From Nitrospirota bacterium (GTDB lineage: Bacteria > Nitrospirota_A > Leptospirillia > Leptospirillales > Leptospirillaceae): a stretch of DNA of 64,000 nucleotides. The stretch lies in contig JAKCCY010000003.1 in NCBI GenBank assembly GCA_021838765.1, positions 1 to 64,000 on the forward strand. The letters are read 5' to 3'. The notes below the pieces were generated by a model. The model ran no database searches. It was not told where the DNA came from and was given only the letters and a program-made list of their open reading frames with translations. Both the position numbers and the translations under genes were made by a program. Shown in pieces: positions 1 to 7,731 of this stretch (positions within the stretch are counted from its first letter, which is position 1; every line of letters starts with the position of its first letter).

Positions 1-764
1 TCCTCAAGGGCAATACCTCGTCCGGTGCCTTTTGCCTTGGAAACGATCTTTTTCGAAAGACAGTGATTCGTGTCTTTCTTGAATCGCGCTTCTTTGCCAG
101 ATACTTTTTTCAGGTGGCGTTTGGCATTCTTTGTTCCTTTCTCCTGAAGCGCTTTTTTCAGGGTGTGGATCTTTTCCCGAACCTGATCCACCCCTTCTCC
201 GGAGAACGATTCTCCATCGGAGTCGGTGGAAAGATGGACGATCCCCGCATCGACTCCGAGACACTCTTCGGGGTCATAGGGTGTTCCGTCCGGAACATCG
301 ATCAGGAGATTCAGGAAGAATTTCCCGCCGGAGGTGGTGAGATCCGCCTGTCCGAGCATCTTGTTCCGGTCGAGCGGAGCGTAGTGGCCGAATATCAGCG
401 AAACGGTGATCCGTCCGTGGACCGTGGCCATGGAAGCGTGGGAGAGGGACTTGAAAGACAGAAGACGCTTGTCGTATTCCATGGCCGAATGTCTCTTGAA
501 AGAATGGAGCGTTTTCTTCTCCGTCCTGTAGCTGCCGGAGACCTTGGCAATGGCCCGGACGATCATCTGGGAGGTGAGGGCGGGAAACCTCTCCCTCACT
601 TCAAAATAGACCATATGGTGGAGTTTCATCTGGTGCGGGGTCCCGGCCTCGAAGGACTTTCTGGAAATCCAGTTGCAGGCGTCGTTGAAGCTCTCGATCG
701 TCTCCAGAAGAGACTTGGCCTGTTCTTTGGTCGGGGTCAGTTTGACCTTCAATGTTTTTTTCAT
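1..764 (-). CDS. tnpB: IS605/IS200-family TnpB (OrfB) transposase, 3' end cut by window edge
   Basis: RNA-guided nuclease-type accessory protein of IS605/IS1341-like elements. The minus-strand frame from the ATG at 764 is open for 254 codons to the window edge. It starts MKKTLKVKLTPTKEQ, the usual N-terminal helix-turn-helix of OrfB. It carries the first RuvC aspartate in CLGVDAGIVHLST (D172), a basic coiled linker at about residues 195-245, and the second RuvC block beginning GIALE at the very edge, where the family has an LEDL motif. The final RuvC aspartate, the zinc ribbon and any downstream guide RNA lie outside the window. No TnpA (Y1 transposase) gene is seen upstream, so this may be a TnpB-only element. 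Family assignment is strong; activity cannot be judged. Confidence 0.9.
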   Translation of the reverse strand, partial: MKKTLKVKLTPTKEQAKSLLETIESFNDACNWISRKSFEAGTPHQMKLHHMVYFEVRERFPALTSQMIVRAIAKVSGSYRTEKKTLHSFKRHSAMEYDKRLLSFKSLSHASMATVHGRITVSLIFGHYAPLDRNKMLGQADLTTSGGKFFLNLLIDVPDGTPYDPEECLGVDAGIVHLSTDSDGESFSGEGVDQVREKIHTLKKALQEKGTKNAKRHLKKVSGKEARFKKDTNHCLSKKIVSKAKGTGRGIALE

Positions 765-774
765 AGACCCATCA

Positions 775-793
775 CAGGAAACATTGTTTCCTG
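775..793. repeat. Perfect hairpin next to tnpB start
   Basis: Eight-base inverted repeat CAGGAAAC/GTTTCCTG with a three-base loop, 11 bases upstream of the tnpB start codon. IS200/IS605 elements carry subterminal imperfect palindromes recognised by TnpA, so this could be part of the left end. It could also be a translational-control hairpin on the tnpB mRNA. Confidence 0.5.
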
Positions 794-836
794 TCTCAAT
801 TCCTAACAGATGATAAGGAGCAGCGCATTCCTCCCG

Positions 837-862
837 TTCCCTGATATAAACCGTCCAGGGAA
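837..862. repeat. Second inverted repeat upstream of tnpB
   Basis: TTCCCTG (837-843) and CAGGGAA (856-862) form a seven-base stem with a twelve-base loop. Its position about 75 bases upstream of tnpB fits a subterminal IS200/IS605-type palindrome. The element boundary itself is not identified. Confidence 0.4.
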
Positions 863-1256
863 GGGTATCCTGCGCGAAAGAAGATGAATTATGAGTGACA
901 TGTAAAACATCAAACTTACAAGGGTGGCCCCTCTCTTACAAACCGTCGGAAATGTTGGCTATAGGATCAGGAATGCAGCAACAACAATGCTGCACCTTGT
1001 CCCCTCTCAGGAGGAGATCCAAGCAGAGCAACCTGATAAATCGCAAATTGCCTGAAACTCAGCAGGGACCTATAGATGGACGCCGAAAGACCATGCAGGC
1101 TCGACGCTCCAAGTGTTGAACGTGGTGTCCAGAATATGAGCCGCCCCTACCAAATTGTCGTGCACCCATTTGAACCAGACACCTGTGGGCAGATCTTCTT
1201 TCATGTGAGTCTTATTGATCTGTTTGGCTATTTCGAAATATGGTATTCTGGCATTC

Positions 1257-1451
1257 ATGAAAGTTTCCGAGGTTCTTGATCTTCTAAAACAAGACGGCTG
1301 GTTTCTAGTCGATACGAGGGGAAGTCATCGACAATTTAAACACTCTCTCAAACCCGGCCGGGTTACAGTGGCTGGGAAAACAAGCGATGATCTTTCCCCT
1401 GGAACATTGAACAGCATTTTGAAGCAGTCCGGCTTAAAAACAAAGAAATAA
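1257..1451 (+). CDS. hicA: HicA-family mRNA interferase toxin
   Basis: 64-residue toxin of the HicAB type II toxin-antitoxin family, a small double-stranded-RNA-binding-fold RNase that cleaves mRNA. The sequence opens MKVSEVLDLLKQDGWF and contains GSHRQFKH with the family's catalytic histidine, then a basic VTVAGK turn and a C-terminal helix ending SGLKTKK. Length matches the family (about 60 residues). The ATG at 1257 is chosen over an upstream in-frame start at 1215 because HicA proteins begin at this point. hicB follows 9 bases downstream. The pair sits in accessory DNA near a transposase and a nuclease gene, which fits a mobile stabilisation or defence module. Confidence 0.88.
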   Translation: MKVSEVLDLLKQDGWFLVDTRGSHRQFKHSLKPGRVTVAGKTSDDLSPGTLNSILKQSGLKTKK

Positions 1452-1460
1452 GAGGTCAAG

Positions 1461-1667
1461 ATGCGTTATGCTATTGTTATTGAAAAAATGGAATCGAACT
1501 ATTCTGCGTATGTTCCTGATCTCCCCGGCTGTATTGCGACCGGATCCACGATTGAAGAGACAGAGAGTTTAATTAAGGAGGCGATTGCTTTTCATCTTGA
1601 AGGAATGCGGGAAGATCATCAACCCGTCCCGGAACCGACGAGTCTTGTGGAATATGTTTCTATCTGA
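1461..1667 (+). CDS. hicB: HicB-family antitoxin
   Basis: 68-residue partner antitoxin of HicA. It has the partial RNase-H-like HicB fold: MRYAIVIEKMESNYSAYVPD, then LPGCIATGSTIEETE and a helix EAIAFHLEGMRED. This short form lacks the C-terminal DNA-binding helix-turn-helix or ribbon-helix-helix found in longer HicB proteins, so autoregulation may be weak or depend on a partner. A ribosome binding site AGAGGT precedes the ATG. The toxin-first order is the usual hicAB order. Confidence 0.88.
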   Translation: MRYAIVIEKMESNYSAYVPDLPGCIATGSTIEETESLIKEAIAFHLEGMREDHQPVPEPTSLVEYVSI

Positions 1668-1679
1668 AAGTTTTTACTA

Positions 1680-1724
1680 CTCACTTGGCTTCAGGTAGAT
1701 CGTTTGGAACCTGAGCAAAGTGAG
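1680..1724. repeat. Imperfect stem-loop after hicB
   Basis: CTCACTT/AAGTGAG (7 bp) encloses TCAGGT/ACCTGA (6 bp), starting 12 bases after the hicB stop. No T tract follows on the plus strand, so it is either a weak terminator or an mRNA-stabilising structure. Confidence 0.35.
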
Positions 1725-2084
1725 GGGGAATACACATTCTGGATCTCTTCAAATCTTAGTCTATTCCATGTGCCATATTCATCGTCCGAAACCGTCTTTT
1801 ATCGTCCGGCAATGTCCGAGAAGCTGAGGGCAGATCCCACATTTTGCCTTGTGTTAGCGCTTCGGTTTCGGATTCTTAATCAGCGGGTTGGGCGTTCGTT
1901 CTTCCCTCGGCCAACCCACCCACCGCCTGTATATAAATTTCCTTTATTCATCTCTTGCCCTGCTTTCTGACACATGGCTGTCGGTAACAATCTTGAACTC
2001 ACGGCTTATCTTGCCATTTTCTCCTTTTGCCATTATTTTTGGGATACGTTATTTTTTCCAGAGGAAATTGCTTTCAAAGGGCCA
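1725..2084. other. No recognisable gene between hicB and msrB
   Basis: About 360 bases. An inverted repeat GGGTTGG (1885-1891)/CCAACCC (1911-1917) is visible, and short plus-strand frames (1704-1970, 1974-2189) show no family motif. Possibly decayed accessory DNA and the 3' untranslated region of msrB. Confidence 0.4.
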
Positions 2085-2552
2085 TTATGGTTTAGGGACA
2101 AAATCAAGGGATACCATATTGATACAGTATCTGAGACCCGTTGGTTTTGGTCCATCATTAAAGACATGGCCCAAATGGGCATCACATAGCCGACAAAGCA
2201 CTTCACTCCGCTTCATTCCATGGCTGTTATCTTCCCTGATGGCTACGTTTTCCGTTGAGACAGGTGCATAAAAGCTTGGCCAACCGGTTCCCGAATCGAA
2301 TTTTGTTTCTGAATTGAAAAGGGTGGTCCCGCAGCAGATGCATCGATAGAGTCCAGGGCTTTTCTGATCATGTCCAGGGATGGAAAAAGGACGTTCGGTC
2401 TGGTGGTCTCTTGTCACTGCGTAGGAGAGGGGGGATAGCCGCTCCTTCCAGGATGGATCTTCCTTGACCTTTGGAAGGATTTTTTCCCCAAGATAATCTC
2501 CTGTTTCGGAATATACTGCGATTTTAACCTTGTCAGAGTCTGATTCAGCCAT
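2085..2552 (-). CDS. msrB: Peptide-methionine (R)-S-oxide reductase MsrB
   Basis: 155-residue cytoplasmic enzyme that reduces methionine-R-sulfoxide in proteins. Visible features are the two structural zinc pairs CICC (about residue 71) and CRLC (about 119), the [11 protein letters not shown] core, the [12 protein letters not shown] block and the catalytic RYCINM near the C-terminus. The catalytic residue is a plain cysteine, not selenocysteine. No MsrA domain is fused. A sigma-70-like promoter lies directly upstream and the gene appears monocistronic. Oxidative damage repair suits an organism living with high iron and acid, but that is inference. Confidence 0.95.
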   Translation of the reverse strand: MAESDSDKVKIAVYSETGDYLGEKILPKVKEDPSWKERLSPLSYAVTRDHQTERPFSIPGHDQKSPGLYRCICCGTTLFNSETKFDSGTGWPSFYAPVSTENVAIREDNSHGMKRSEVLCRLCDAHLGHVFNDGPKPTGLRYCINMVSLDFVPKP

Positions 2553-2608
2553 TATTGATCCTTATATTTTAGATTTTCAGTTGAGATGTTTTTTTGTCGT
2601 AAGATCAA

Positions 2609-2637
2609 AACATAATCCGATAGCCTGACCCGGTCAA
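2609..2637 (-). promoter_or_regulatory. Predicted sigma-70 promoter of msrB
   Basis: On the minus strand TTGACC (2637-2632), a 17-base spacer and TATGTT (2614-2609), about 57 bases upstream of the msrB ATG, which itself follows an AAGGATC ribosome binding site. Confidence 0.55.
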
Positions 2638-2728
2638 GCCATCATTCGGGGGGGGATCAAGAACGTCTGCAGAAGGTACTGTCATCTGTGTGCAAGGAGA
2701 TCTTCAAGGATAAAATGAACAGAATCAG

Positions 2729-2749
2729 AAAAAAGGCGGACAACCGCCT
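2729..2749 (-). terminator. Rho-independent terminator
   Basis: On the minus strand AGGCGG-TTGT-CCGCCT is followed by five T. It lies about 105 bases downstream of the stop codon at 2854 and upstream of the msrB promoter, so it most likely ends transcription of the methyltransferase-HNH gene. Confidence 0.65.
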
Positions 2750-2853
2750 GATGGAGGATGTTCTTCATTCTTGAAAATGGATTATTCCGCTCAGCTATCG
2801 GGATGGAGACTTTGTATTTTGAAGAAAAATTGTATTGATAACTTCTGAGCTAT

Positions 2854-4593
2854 CTATTCTTGCACTCCTTCCCATTCCTCGATCCCCTGATCGGTTTTAA
2901 GTGAAACCCTTTTTAATGAGAGTGCGTTGAAAAGAATTTCAAGAGATCGTTCTGATGGTTGTATTTCAATATTCCAATTAGGATTCATGACCAACGTTCC
3001 CTGTGCCTCGACAAAAAATCGTCTCCGAATCGGTTGGCTTTCATTTTTGATAAATGCGGAACTCCACCACTCCATCATTCTTTCTGAGGATTGAAGAAGA
3101 ACTTTGGAAGAGGGAAGCTTGTCCCTCTTATTTCTGTTTGTAGAAGCATTTGTTGGAAAGAGGTTCCAAAGGTCGTCACATGGCCATGCGGCCCACGGAA
3201 AGCAATGATCAATATCAAGGTTCTTTTCTGTAAGCTTTTTTCCACTCCAGATGCAAAAAAGTTGATTTTTATCCAAAAATCGACGAGCGATCTCTTTGAC
3301 GGTTGATACATCTCTTCTGGGTTCAGACCATTTCATGGCTTCAATGATGACTCGAAGGTCTTTTTCAACCCCCAACCCTTCTTGATAACTCTCCATGAGA
3401 CGGATCCATTCGCCCTGAAGCGCTGGTTCAATCCAGGCGTCGTAACGTGACAGGGCTTTCCATAGATGGAGAGGGATCAGCATGTCTCCAAAACTTCGAA
3501 GGATGTCTTCATCAAGGCAAAAGGATCCAGAAGGCATTCTGTTTCTCTTTTTTTTAGCTTCAAAGATCGGATTATTTTTTCCCGGAAAGGTCATATAGTG
3601 GGCGGGCATTTTGGTAATGGTTTCAACGGCATCTCGAATCGATCGATATAGTGCAAGGGCTGTCTCGCCTGAAAATTGTAGTCCTGGACGGAGGTCAAGA
3701 GGGGAGAGACGAAGATGCTGCCAGGATTCCCGAATAAACCCCAGGCCATTCGTGCCTTTATTTGTAGGGGTTTGAGGGAGTTCGGCGGAGATAAGGGGTT
3801 TGTATAGCCTAATCCAATACAAACCGACGAGGCCAAGAGGAATAGAAATCAAATCTTCCCCTATGAGCCGTCCCATTCCTTGGGATCCATCGGCAATGCG
3901 GGCGATAGATCGAAGAAGTCCCAATTTGTAGGTCGAACTTTTATCCGACTTCAAAATGACATGACGAAAAAGAGTCAGAGCTCCTGTTTCATCATCCGGG
4001 AATTTGAATGCAACATGGTGCCAAGTGATCTCATTTCGTCCTAGGTGGTCTGGCTCAGTGTCAGAGTGTAAAACAGACATTCCATGAGATTTCGCCAAGT
4101 ACTCAAGTTCATCGATGGATGTGTCAAACATGGGACAATCGGGATCGTCTGAACCATGTCGGAGTGTGATGGCAAGAAGCCCAGCCGGTTTAAGAAGTGA
4201 GACGAGTTTTCGGAATGCTCGAGGACGATCGACTGGCGATACATGCATCCAGACTGCACTTAATAGAATGAGGTCAAAAGAAGATCCCTGGCGAAGGAGG
4301 GTGTCGAGCCCCGGAAGAGATTCGTCAATCCACAGGATGCCTGGATCTGGATGACGGGTCTGTCCTTCTTTTCGCATGAAGGAGGATGGTTCAACAGCGA
4401 CCACATCAAATCCTAAATCCAGCAATCCTTTGGCATCTCGCCCGGATCCTGCTCCGACATCCAAGGCTGAACCGCCTGAATTGGACAAAAGTGGGAGTAG
4501 CCAGCCATGAATTTTTGTAAAGTCCATGGATTCATAGCGTTCTGCAAGGATTTTTGCTTTTGCATCATAACATGGGAGTCCGCTTGGGGCCAT
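2854..4593 (-). CDS. Fusion of SAM-dependent methyltransferase and HNH endonuclease
   Basis: 579 residues in three parts. Residues about 1-200 form a class I methyltransferase: motif I ALDVGAGSGRDAKG (about 43-56), an acidic VVAVEPS strand and a LLSAVWMHV stretch. The middle (about 205-430) is helical and unassigned, with FRHVILKSDKSSTYKLGLLR and IARIAD. Residues about 445-500 form an HNH/McrA-like nuclease: CIWSGKKL, then DIDHCFPWAAW and LWNLFPTNASTNRNKRDKLP, giving the catalytic DH pair and the final asparagine/lysine region. It stands alone with its own terminator next to hicAB and tnpB in likely accessory DNA. A role in nucleic-acid modification and cleavage, such as phage defence, is plausible, but neither substrate nor activity is known. 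Domain calls are good; function is open. Confidence 0.8.
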   Translation of the reverse strand: MAPSGLPCYDAKAKILAERYESMDFTKIHGWLLPLLSNSGGSALDVGAGSGRDAKGLLDLGFDVVAVEPSSFMRKEGQTRHPDPGILWIDESLPGLDTLLRQGSSFDLILLSAVWMHVSPVDRPRAFRKLVSLLKPAGLLAITLRHGSDDPDCPMFDTSIDELEYLAKSHGMSVLHSDTEPDHLGRNEITWHHVAFKFPDDETGALTLFRHVILKSDKSSTYKLGLLRSIARIADGSQGMGRLIGEDLISIPLGLVGLYWIRLYKPLISAELPQTPTNKGTNGLGFIRESWQHLRLSPLDLRPGLQFSGETALALYRSIRDAVETITKMPAHYMTFPGKNNPIFEAKKKRNRMPSGSFCLDEDILRSFGDMLIPLHLWKALSRYDAWIEPALQGEWIRLMESYQEGLGVEKDLRVIIEAMKWSEPRRDVSTVKEIARRFLDKNQLFCIWSGKKLTEKNLDIDHCFPWAAWPCDDLWNLFPTNASTNRNKRDKLPSSKVLLQSSERMMEWWSSAFIKNESQPIRRRFFVEAQGTLVMNPNWNIEIQPSERSLEILFNALSLKRVSLKTDQGIEEWEGVQE

Positions 4594-4713
4594 TTGAAGT
4601 GATCCCTTTTATAAAACTTGGATTCAACTCTGAATTACAACTTTTGAAAATGAATCTAGGCTGAGCTGGGATACTATCAATGTTATTCAAACAACCAAGT
4701 CAAAGGAGAACGA

Positions 4714-5093
4714 GTGAAAAAGTATAAGCAGCTCACTAATGAAATTACGATATCAGATTTATGGGCTGAAAGAAGCAGGTTAAATCACACGGCGTTGGAT
4801 GAAAAAATGGGGGTAACAAGGGACGAATTCTCGGGAGTTCCGTTGAAATAGATGTCCGTGTGGATCTGATGAACGAAGCAGGCAATCGTTATCTTTTAAG
4901 CATCGGTAACTCTATGTCAATGGGAACTGTTTCACCGCAATCGAATCTATGCGAGATGAAACCCTTAGATCCCCGCAAAATGATGAATGGTTCGAGTCTC
5001 AGTGTGCGGCAAAGATTTTTCCTATCGAATGTCGAGTATGTGTGGGACCTGATTTTTATTGGGTGGGATTGGAAGAGAGTAACTGCTTGATCT
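4714..5093 (+). pseudogene. Decayed gene running into tRNA-Asn, two apparent frameshifts
   Basis: A GTG start at 4714 with a good ribosome binding site (AAAGGAGAA) opens a 45-codon frame ending at 4851. The protein-like signal continues in a second frame (DVRVDLMNEAGNRYLLSIG, about 4851-4915) and then a third (NCFTAIESMRDETLRS and EWFESQCAAKIFPIECRVC, about 4925-5093). The last frame runs into the 3' end of the tRNA gene. Read together this looks like one gene of about 120 codons with two frameshifts and a lost 3' end. No family is recognised. The first frame alone could instead be an intact 45-residue ORF. Confidence 0.4.
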
Positions 5094-5096
5094 TTA

Positions 5097-5172
5097 TGGC
5101 TCCCCGGGAGGGATTCGAACCCCCGACACGGTGGTTAACAGCCACCTGCTCTGCCGACTGAGCTACCGGGGA
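5097..5172 (-). tRNA. tRNA-Asn (GTT anticodon)
   Basis: The minus strand folds as a full cloverleaf: acceptor TCCCCGG/CCGGGGA, D arm GCTC...GAGC, anticodon stem GGTGG/CCACC around loop CTGTTAA (anticodon GTT), T arm with TTCGAAT, discriminator G and an encoded CCA. Length is 76 bases with no intron. Its 3' end faces the accessory region at lower coordinates. Confidence 0.97.
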
Positions 5173-5194
5173 ATGTTGGGAATCTAACCACGGA

Positions 5195-5224
5195 AATATA
5201 CACCATGCACCAACAGAAATTCAA
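5195..5224 (-). promoter_or_regulatory. Predicted promoter of tRNA-Asn
   Basis: On the minus strand TTGAAT (5224-5219), 18-base spacer, TATATT (5200-5195), ending 22 bases before the tRNA 5' end. Confidence 0.5.
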
Positions 5225-5307
5225 GGGGATTCTTCCTGAAAAATGGTAGGAGAGAGCTCAAGGCACAAACTTTTGGATCTCCATCGGAACATGGATGTCT
5301 GTATCCG

Positions 5308-5982
5308 CTACCTGTGCGCGATTGGAACAATGGTCACCGTTACGCTCTCCGGACCGATGATCTGAAATCCTGCCCCTTCCCGGGCGGTGAGAGGAATGAC
5401 AAACTGTTCGGAGTGTTTGAGCGTGATCTTTTTGAGATCGATGGGAGGAATTCTCAGCGCCCGCATCTTGTTCAGGATGATCGCATCACCCTGAACCTTT
5501 GCGGTGTTGGGAGTGACCATGATCTTGAACCGGTCAAGGGGAACGGTCAACTGACCATAATACTGAAGTTCCACCGGGATGATCCTGATGATTGTCCTGA
5601 CCAGATGAAGGGAGACGAGTTCCGGAGTAATCCTCTGGATGTGGACTCCCGGGGGCAGGGTGATCATTGAGGGAGAGATTCTGACCCTTCTTGTTCCAGT
5701 GGGAATGGTATCGGCCCGGACTCTTACCGAAAGGTCCTGATCCTTGAGCTGCTGATAGAGTCCCGGAGGGGCCGTGAATGTCACCAGTACATGAGTGGGA
5801 GATGCCCGTTCCAGCTCAACAGATGAAGGGATATGATTCACGATGATCGGAACGTTCATCGTGAAAGACTCCTGCCCTCTTTGGCTGATATAGAACCACA
5901 GGAGTATCGCCAGAAACAGGGAAAGCGATTTCAGGAGAAGATTCTTTGAAAAAAACTGGCGGATTTTTTGAGAAATGATCAC
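5308..5982 (-). CDS. cdaR: YbbR-domain protein CdaR, regulator of diadenylate cyclase
   Basis: 224 residues. One N-terminal membrane anchor (about residues 14-32, rich in L/F/I) is followed by extracytoplasmic YbbR-type beta repeats (for example NVPIIVNHIP, VSLHLVRTI, FKIMVTPNTAKVQG). CdaR proteins bind the membrane diadenylate cyclase CdaA and adjust c-di-AMP synthesis. The start overlaps the cdaA stop by four bases (ATGA), so translation is probably coupled. It has fewer YbbR repeats than the Bacillus protein. It is the last gene of the ftsH-folP-cdaA-cdaR unit. The family call is firm; regulation of CdaA is known for the family and inferred here. Confidence 0.88.
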   Translation of the reverse strand: MIISQKIRQFFSKNLLLKSLSLFLAILLWFYISQRGQESFTMNVPIIVNHIPSSVELERASPTHVLVTFTAPPGLYQQLKDQDLSVRVRADTIPTGTRRVRISPSMITLPPGVHIQRITPELVSLHLVRTIIRIIPVELQYYGQLTVPLDRFKIMVTPNTAKVQGDAIILNKMRALRIPPIDLKKITLKHSEQFVIPLTAREGAGFQIIGPESVTVTIVPIAHR

Positions 5983-6887
5983 TTCTCCAGATCCTTCTTT
6001 TCGGGGTCCAGATAACGGTCCTGGGGTGCGATCTGTTTGGAGTATGGCCGTTTTCCGCCATATGAATCTGTTTTGCCCCCCATTTTTTGTTCAACCTTTT
6101 GCCGGAAAAGAGCCGCCCGTATGGCCAGCCGGGAGGGCTGCTGTTTCCTGAACAGGCGAACCAGAATGCTTCTGAGATCTGTCATGTTTGCCATCGGGTG
6201 GATCCTGCCGGCGATAACGTGAGAGATTTGTCCAGTTTCTTCCGATACGACGAGCGCAAGCGCATCCGTTTCTTCTGTGATCCCGATGGCGGCACGGTGT
6301 CTGGTGCCAAGATGCCTTGATACATCTCCCGAAAGGGAGATCGGAAGAAAGCACCCCGCCGCAAGAATCCTGTTTTGACGGATGATGACTGCGCCATCAT
6401 GGAGAGGGGAATAGGACAGGAAAATGGAGGTGAGAAGTTCCTGTGAAATCGTGGCGTCAATCGTTGTTCCGACCTCCACGACATCGGAGAGGTCATTATT
6501 GCGCTCAAGGACGATGATCGCCCCCATACCCCTTTTGGAAAGGGTTTGTAAGGTTTTTAAAATCTCGTCTATGTCCAGGGAAGTCTCAGAAAGCCGAAAT
6601 CCGAGAAGAAGAGGCGATTTTCCCACTCTTGCCAGTGCCCTTCTGATCTCCGGTTGAAACAGGATCAAGACCGCCAGAATCAATTGGGACCAAAAACTCG
6701 TGATCATCCAGTTGAGGGTGTCAAGCTTCAGGAGACGGGAAAAAAGGTATATGAAGAGAAACACCAGGATCCCGACAACCATCTGGAATGCCCGGCTGCC
6801 CCGAAGAAGAAGCAGAATCTGGTAAATGATGAACCAGACAGCGCAGATATCAACGATGCTGTGCCAGGTGATATTAAGGCCCAGCAT
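5979..6887 (-). CDS. cdaA: Diadenylate cyclase CdaA (DisA_N domain)
   Basis: 302 residues. Makes cyclic di-AMP from two ATP at the inner face of the membrane. The N-terminus has three membrane helices (about residues 8-80), then a DAC domain with LHDGAVII (DGA at 164-166) and GTRHRAA (RHR at 196-198), the two signature motifs for ATP binding and catalysis. It is slightly longer than Bacillus CdaA because of a basic C-terminal tail of about 35 residues. It overlaps folP by 14 bases and cdaR by four, giving tight coupling. The usual third partner glmM is replaced here by folP and ftsH. Confidence 0.93.
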   Translation of the reverse strand: MLGLNITWHSIVDICAVWFIIYQILLLLRGSRAFQMVVGILVFLFIYLFSRLLKLDTLNWMITSFWSQLILAVLILFQPEIRRALARVGKSPLLLGFRLSETSLDIDEILKTLQTLSKRGMGAIIVLERNNDLSDVVEVGTTIDATISQELLTSIFLSYSPLHDGAVIIRQNRILAAGCFLPISLSGDVSRHLGTRHRAAIGITEETDALALVVSEETGQISHVIAGRIHPMANMTDLRSILVRLFRKQQPSRLAIRAALFRQKVEQKMGGKTDSYGGKRPYSKQIAPQDRYLDPEKKDLEK

Positions 6888-7731
6888 GGATGGCTCCCTC
6901 GCGGATGGTCTGGAGTGTCTTGCGGAAGGCTATGGTTCCCTTGACATCATGAACCCTGAAAATGGAAACCTTTTCAAAAACATAAGCCATCACGGCAAGT
7001 GTTTGGGGATCCCTGTTCTCCGGAGTCTGCTCCCGGGTGATCTCTCCCAGAAATCGTTTTCTGGAAACACCAAGGAGAACAGGAAAGCCAGGAATCAATT
7101 CCTGAATGTTCTTGATCAAACGAATATTTTCCGTTGTGTCCTTCCCGAATCCGATCCCCGGGTCAAAAAGAAGTCTTTCCGGGTCAATCCCGGCTTCTGA
7201 AATCTCTTTGAGTCTCGAGTGCAAATAGTCTGAAACGGAGCTTTCAATCGAAATCCCATGCTCCTTTTTTCGCTTTGTGACGGCTGATCCTGCCCCATGC
7301 ATGACAACCCCCAGAAGAGTGTCGTGTTTTTTCATGAGGTGAATGAATCCCGGGTCTTCGAGACCGCCTGTGTCGTTGATGATGAGGGGAGAATAAATCA
7401 TCGCCTTTTCCATGACAACGGGATTCCTGGTATCGATGGAAATCGGGATCGGGAGCCGGGCGACCCGATCGAGTATCGGCAAGAGCCGGTCCAGTTCCAT
7501 CTCCGTCGACATGGGCGTGAAGCCGGGACGGGTGGATTCCGCTCCAATATCGAGGATATCCATTCCTGAGTCCAGGAATCGTTGCGCTTTTTCGAAAGCG
7601 TCTTCTGCTGTCAGAACACGGGAAGAGGGTGAAAACGAATCGGGGGTCACGTTCATGACCCCCATAACAAGAGGCCCTGACCGGTCGGTCAGGACCTTGC
7701 GGATTCGTGTGGACAGATCAGGCGGGAGCAT
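6874..7731 (-). CDS. folP: Dihydropteroate synthase
   Basis: 285 residues. Condenses 6-hydroxymethyl-dihydropterin diphosphate with p-aminobenzoate in folate synthesis, in the cytoplasm. The signature [12 protein letters not shown] lies near residue 25, followed by [11 protein letters not shown] (about 60), a SIDTRNP strand, [12 protein letters not shown] (about 190) and GVSRKRFLG. Length is normal. It sits between ftsH (14-base overlap) and cdaA (14-base overlap). The ftsH-folP pairing is common in bacteria, and folC is present at 52377 in the same window. Confidence 0.95.
   Translation of the reverse strand: MLPPDLSTRIRKVLTDRSGPLVMGVMNVTPDSFSPSSRVLTAEDAFEKAQRFLDSGMDILDIGAESTRPGFTPMSTEMELDRLLPILDRVARLPIPISIDTRNPVVMEKAMIYSPLIINDTGGLEDPGFIHLMKKHDTLLGVVMHGAGSAVTKRKKEHGISIESSVSDYLHSRLKEISEAGIDPERLLFDPGIGFGKDTTENIRLIKNIQELIPGFPVLLGVSRKRFLGEITREQTPENRDPQTLAVMAYVFEKVSIFRVHDVKGTIAFRKTLQTIREGAIHAGP

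Larger units (their letters stand above)
765..1256. other. Non-coding or unrecognised stretch between tnpB and hicA
   Basis: About 490 bases without a convincing gene. The first 100 bases hold the two inverted repeats. Short open frames at 895-1119 (plus) and 1070-1258 (minus) have no recognisable domain and no clear ribosome binding site. The stretch probably contains the end of the tnpB element and the hicAB promoter, but no clean -35/-10 pair was found. Confidence 0.5.
2553..2853. other. Intergenic region holding the msrB promoter and a terminator
   Basis: About 300 bases without a gene. It contains the msrB promoter and the terminator of the upstream minus-strand methyltransferase-HNH gene. 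A run of eight G (2648-2655) lies between them. Nothing else is recognised. Confidence 0.5.

Noticed and set aside
63..806. Long plus-strand open frame at the window start
   Set aside because: It is antisense to a clear TnpB frame with conserved RuvC motifs on the minus strand.
1070..1258. 62-codon minus-strand frame before hicA
   Set aside because: No family motif, no clear ribosome binding site, and it ends over the hicA start.
1704..2271. Plus-strand open frames between hicB and into msrB
   Set aside because: No recognisable domain; the later part is antisense to msrB.
5314..5670. 118-codon plus-strand frame
   Set aside because: Antisense to cdaR, whose YbbR pattern is clear.
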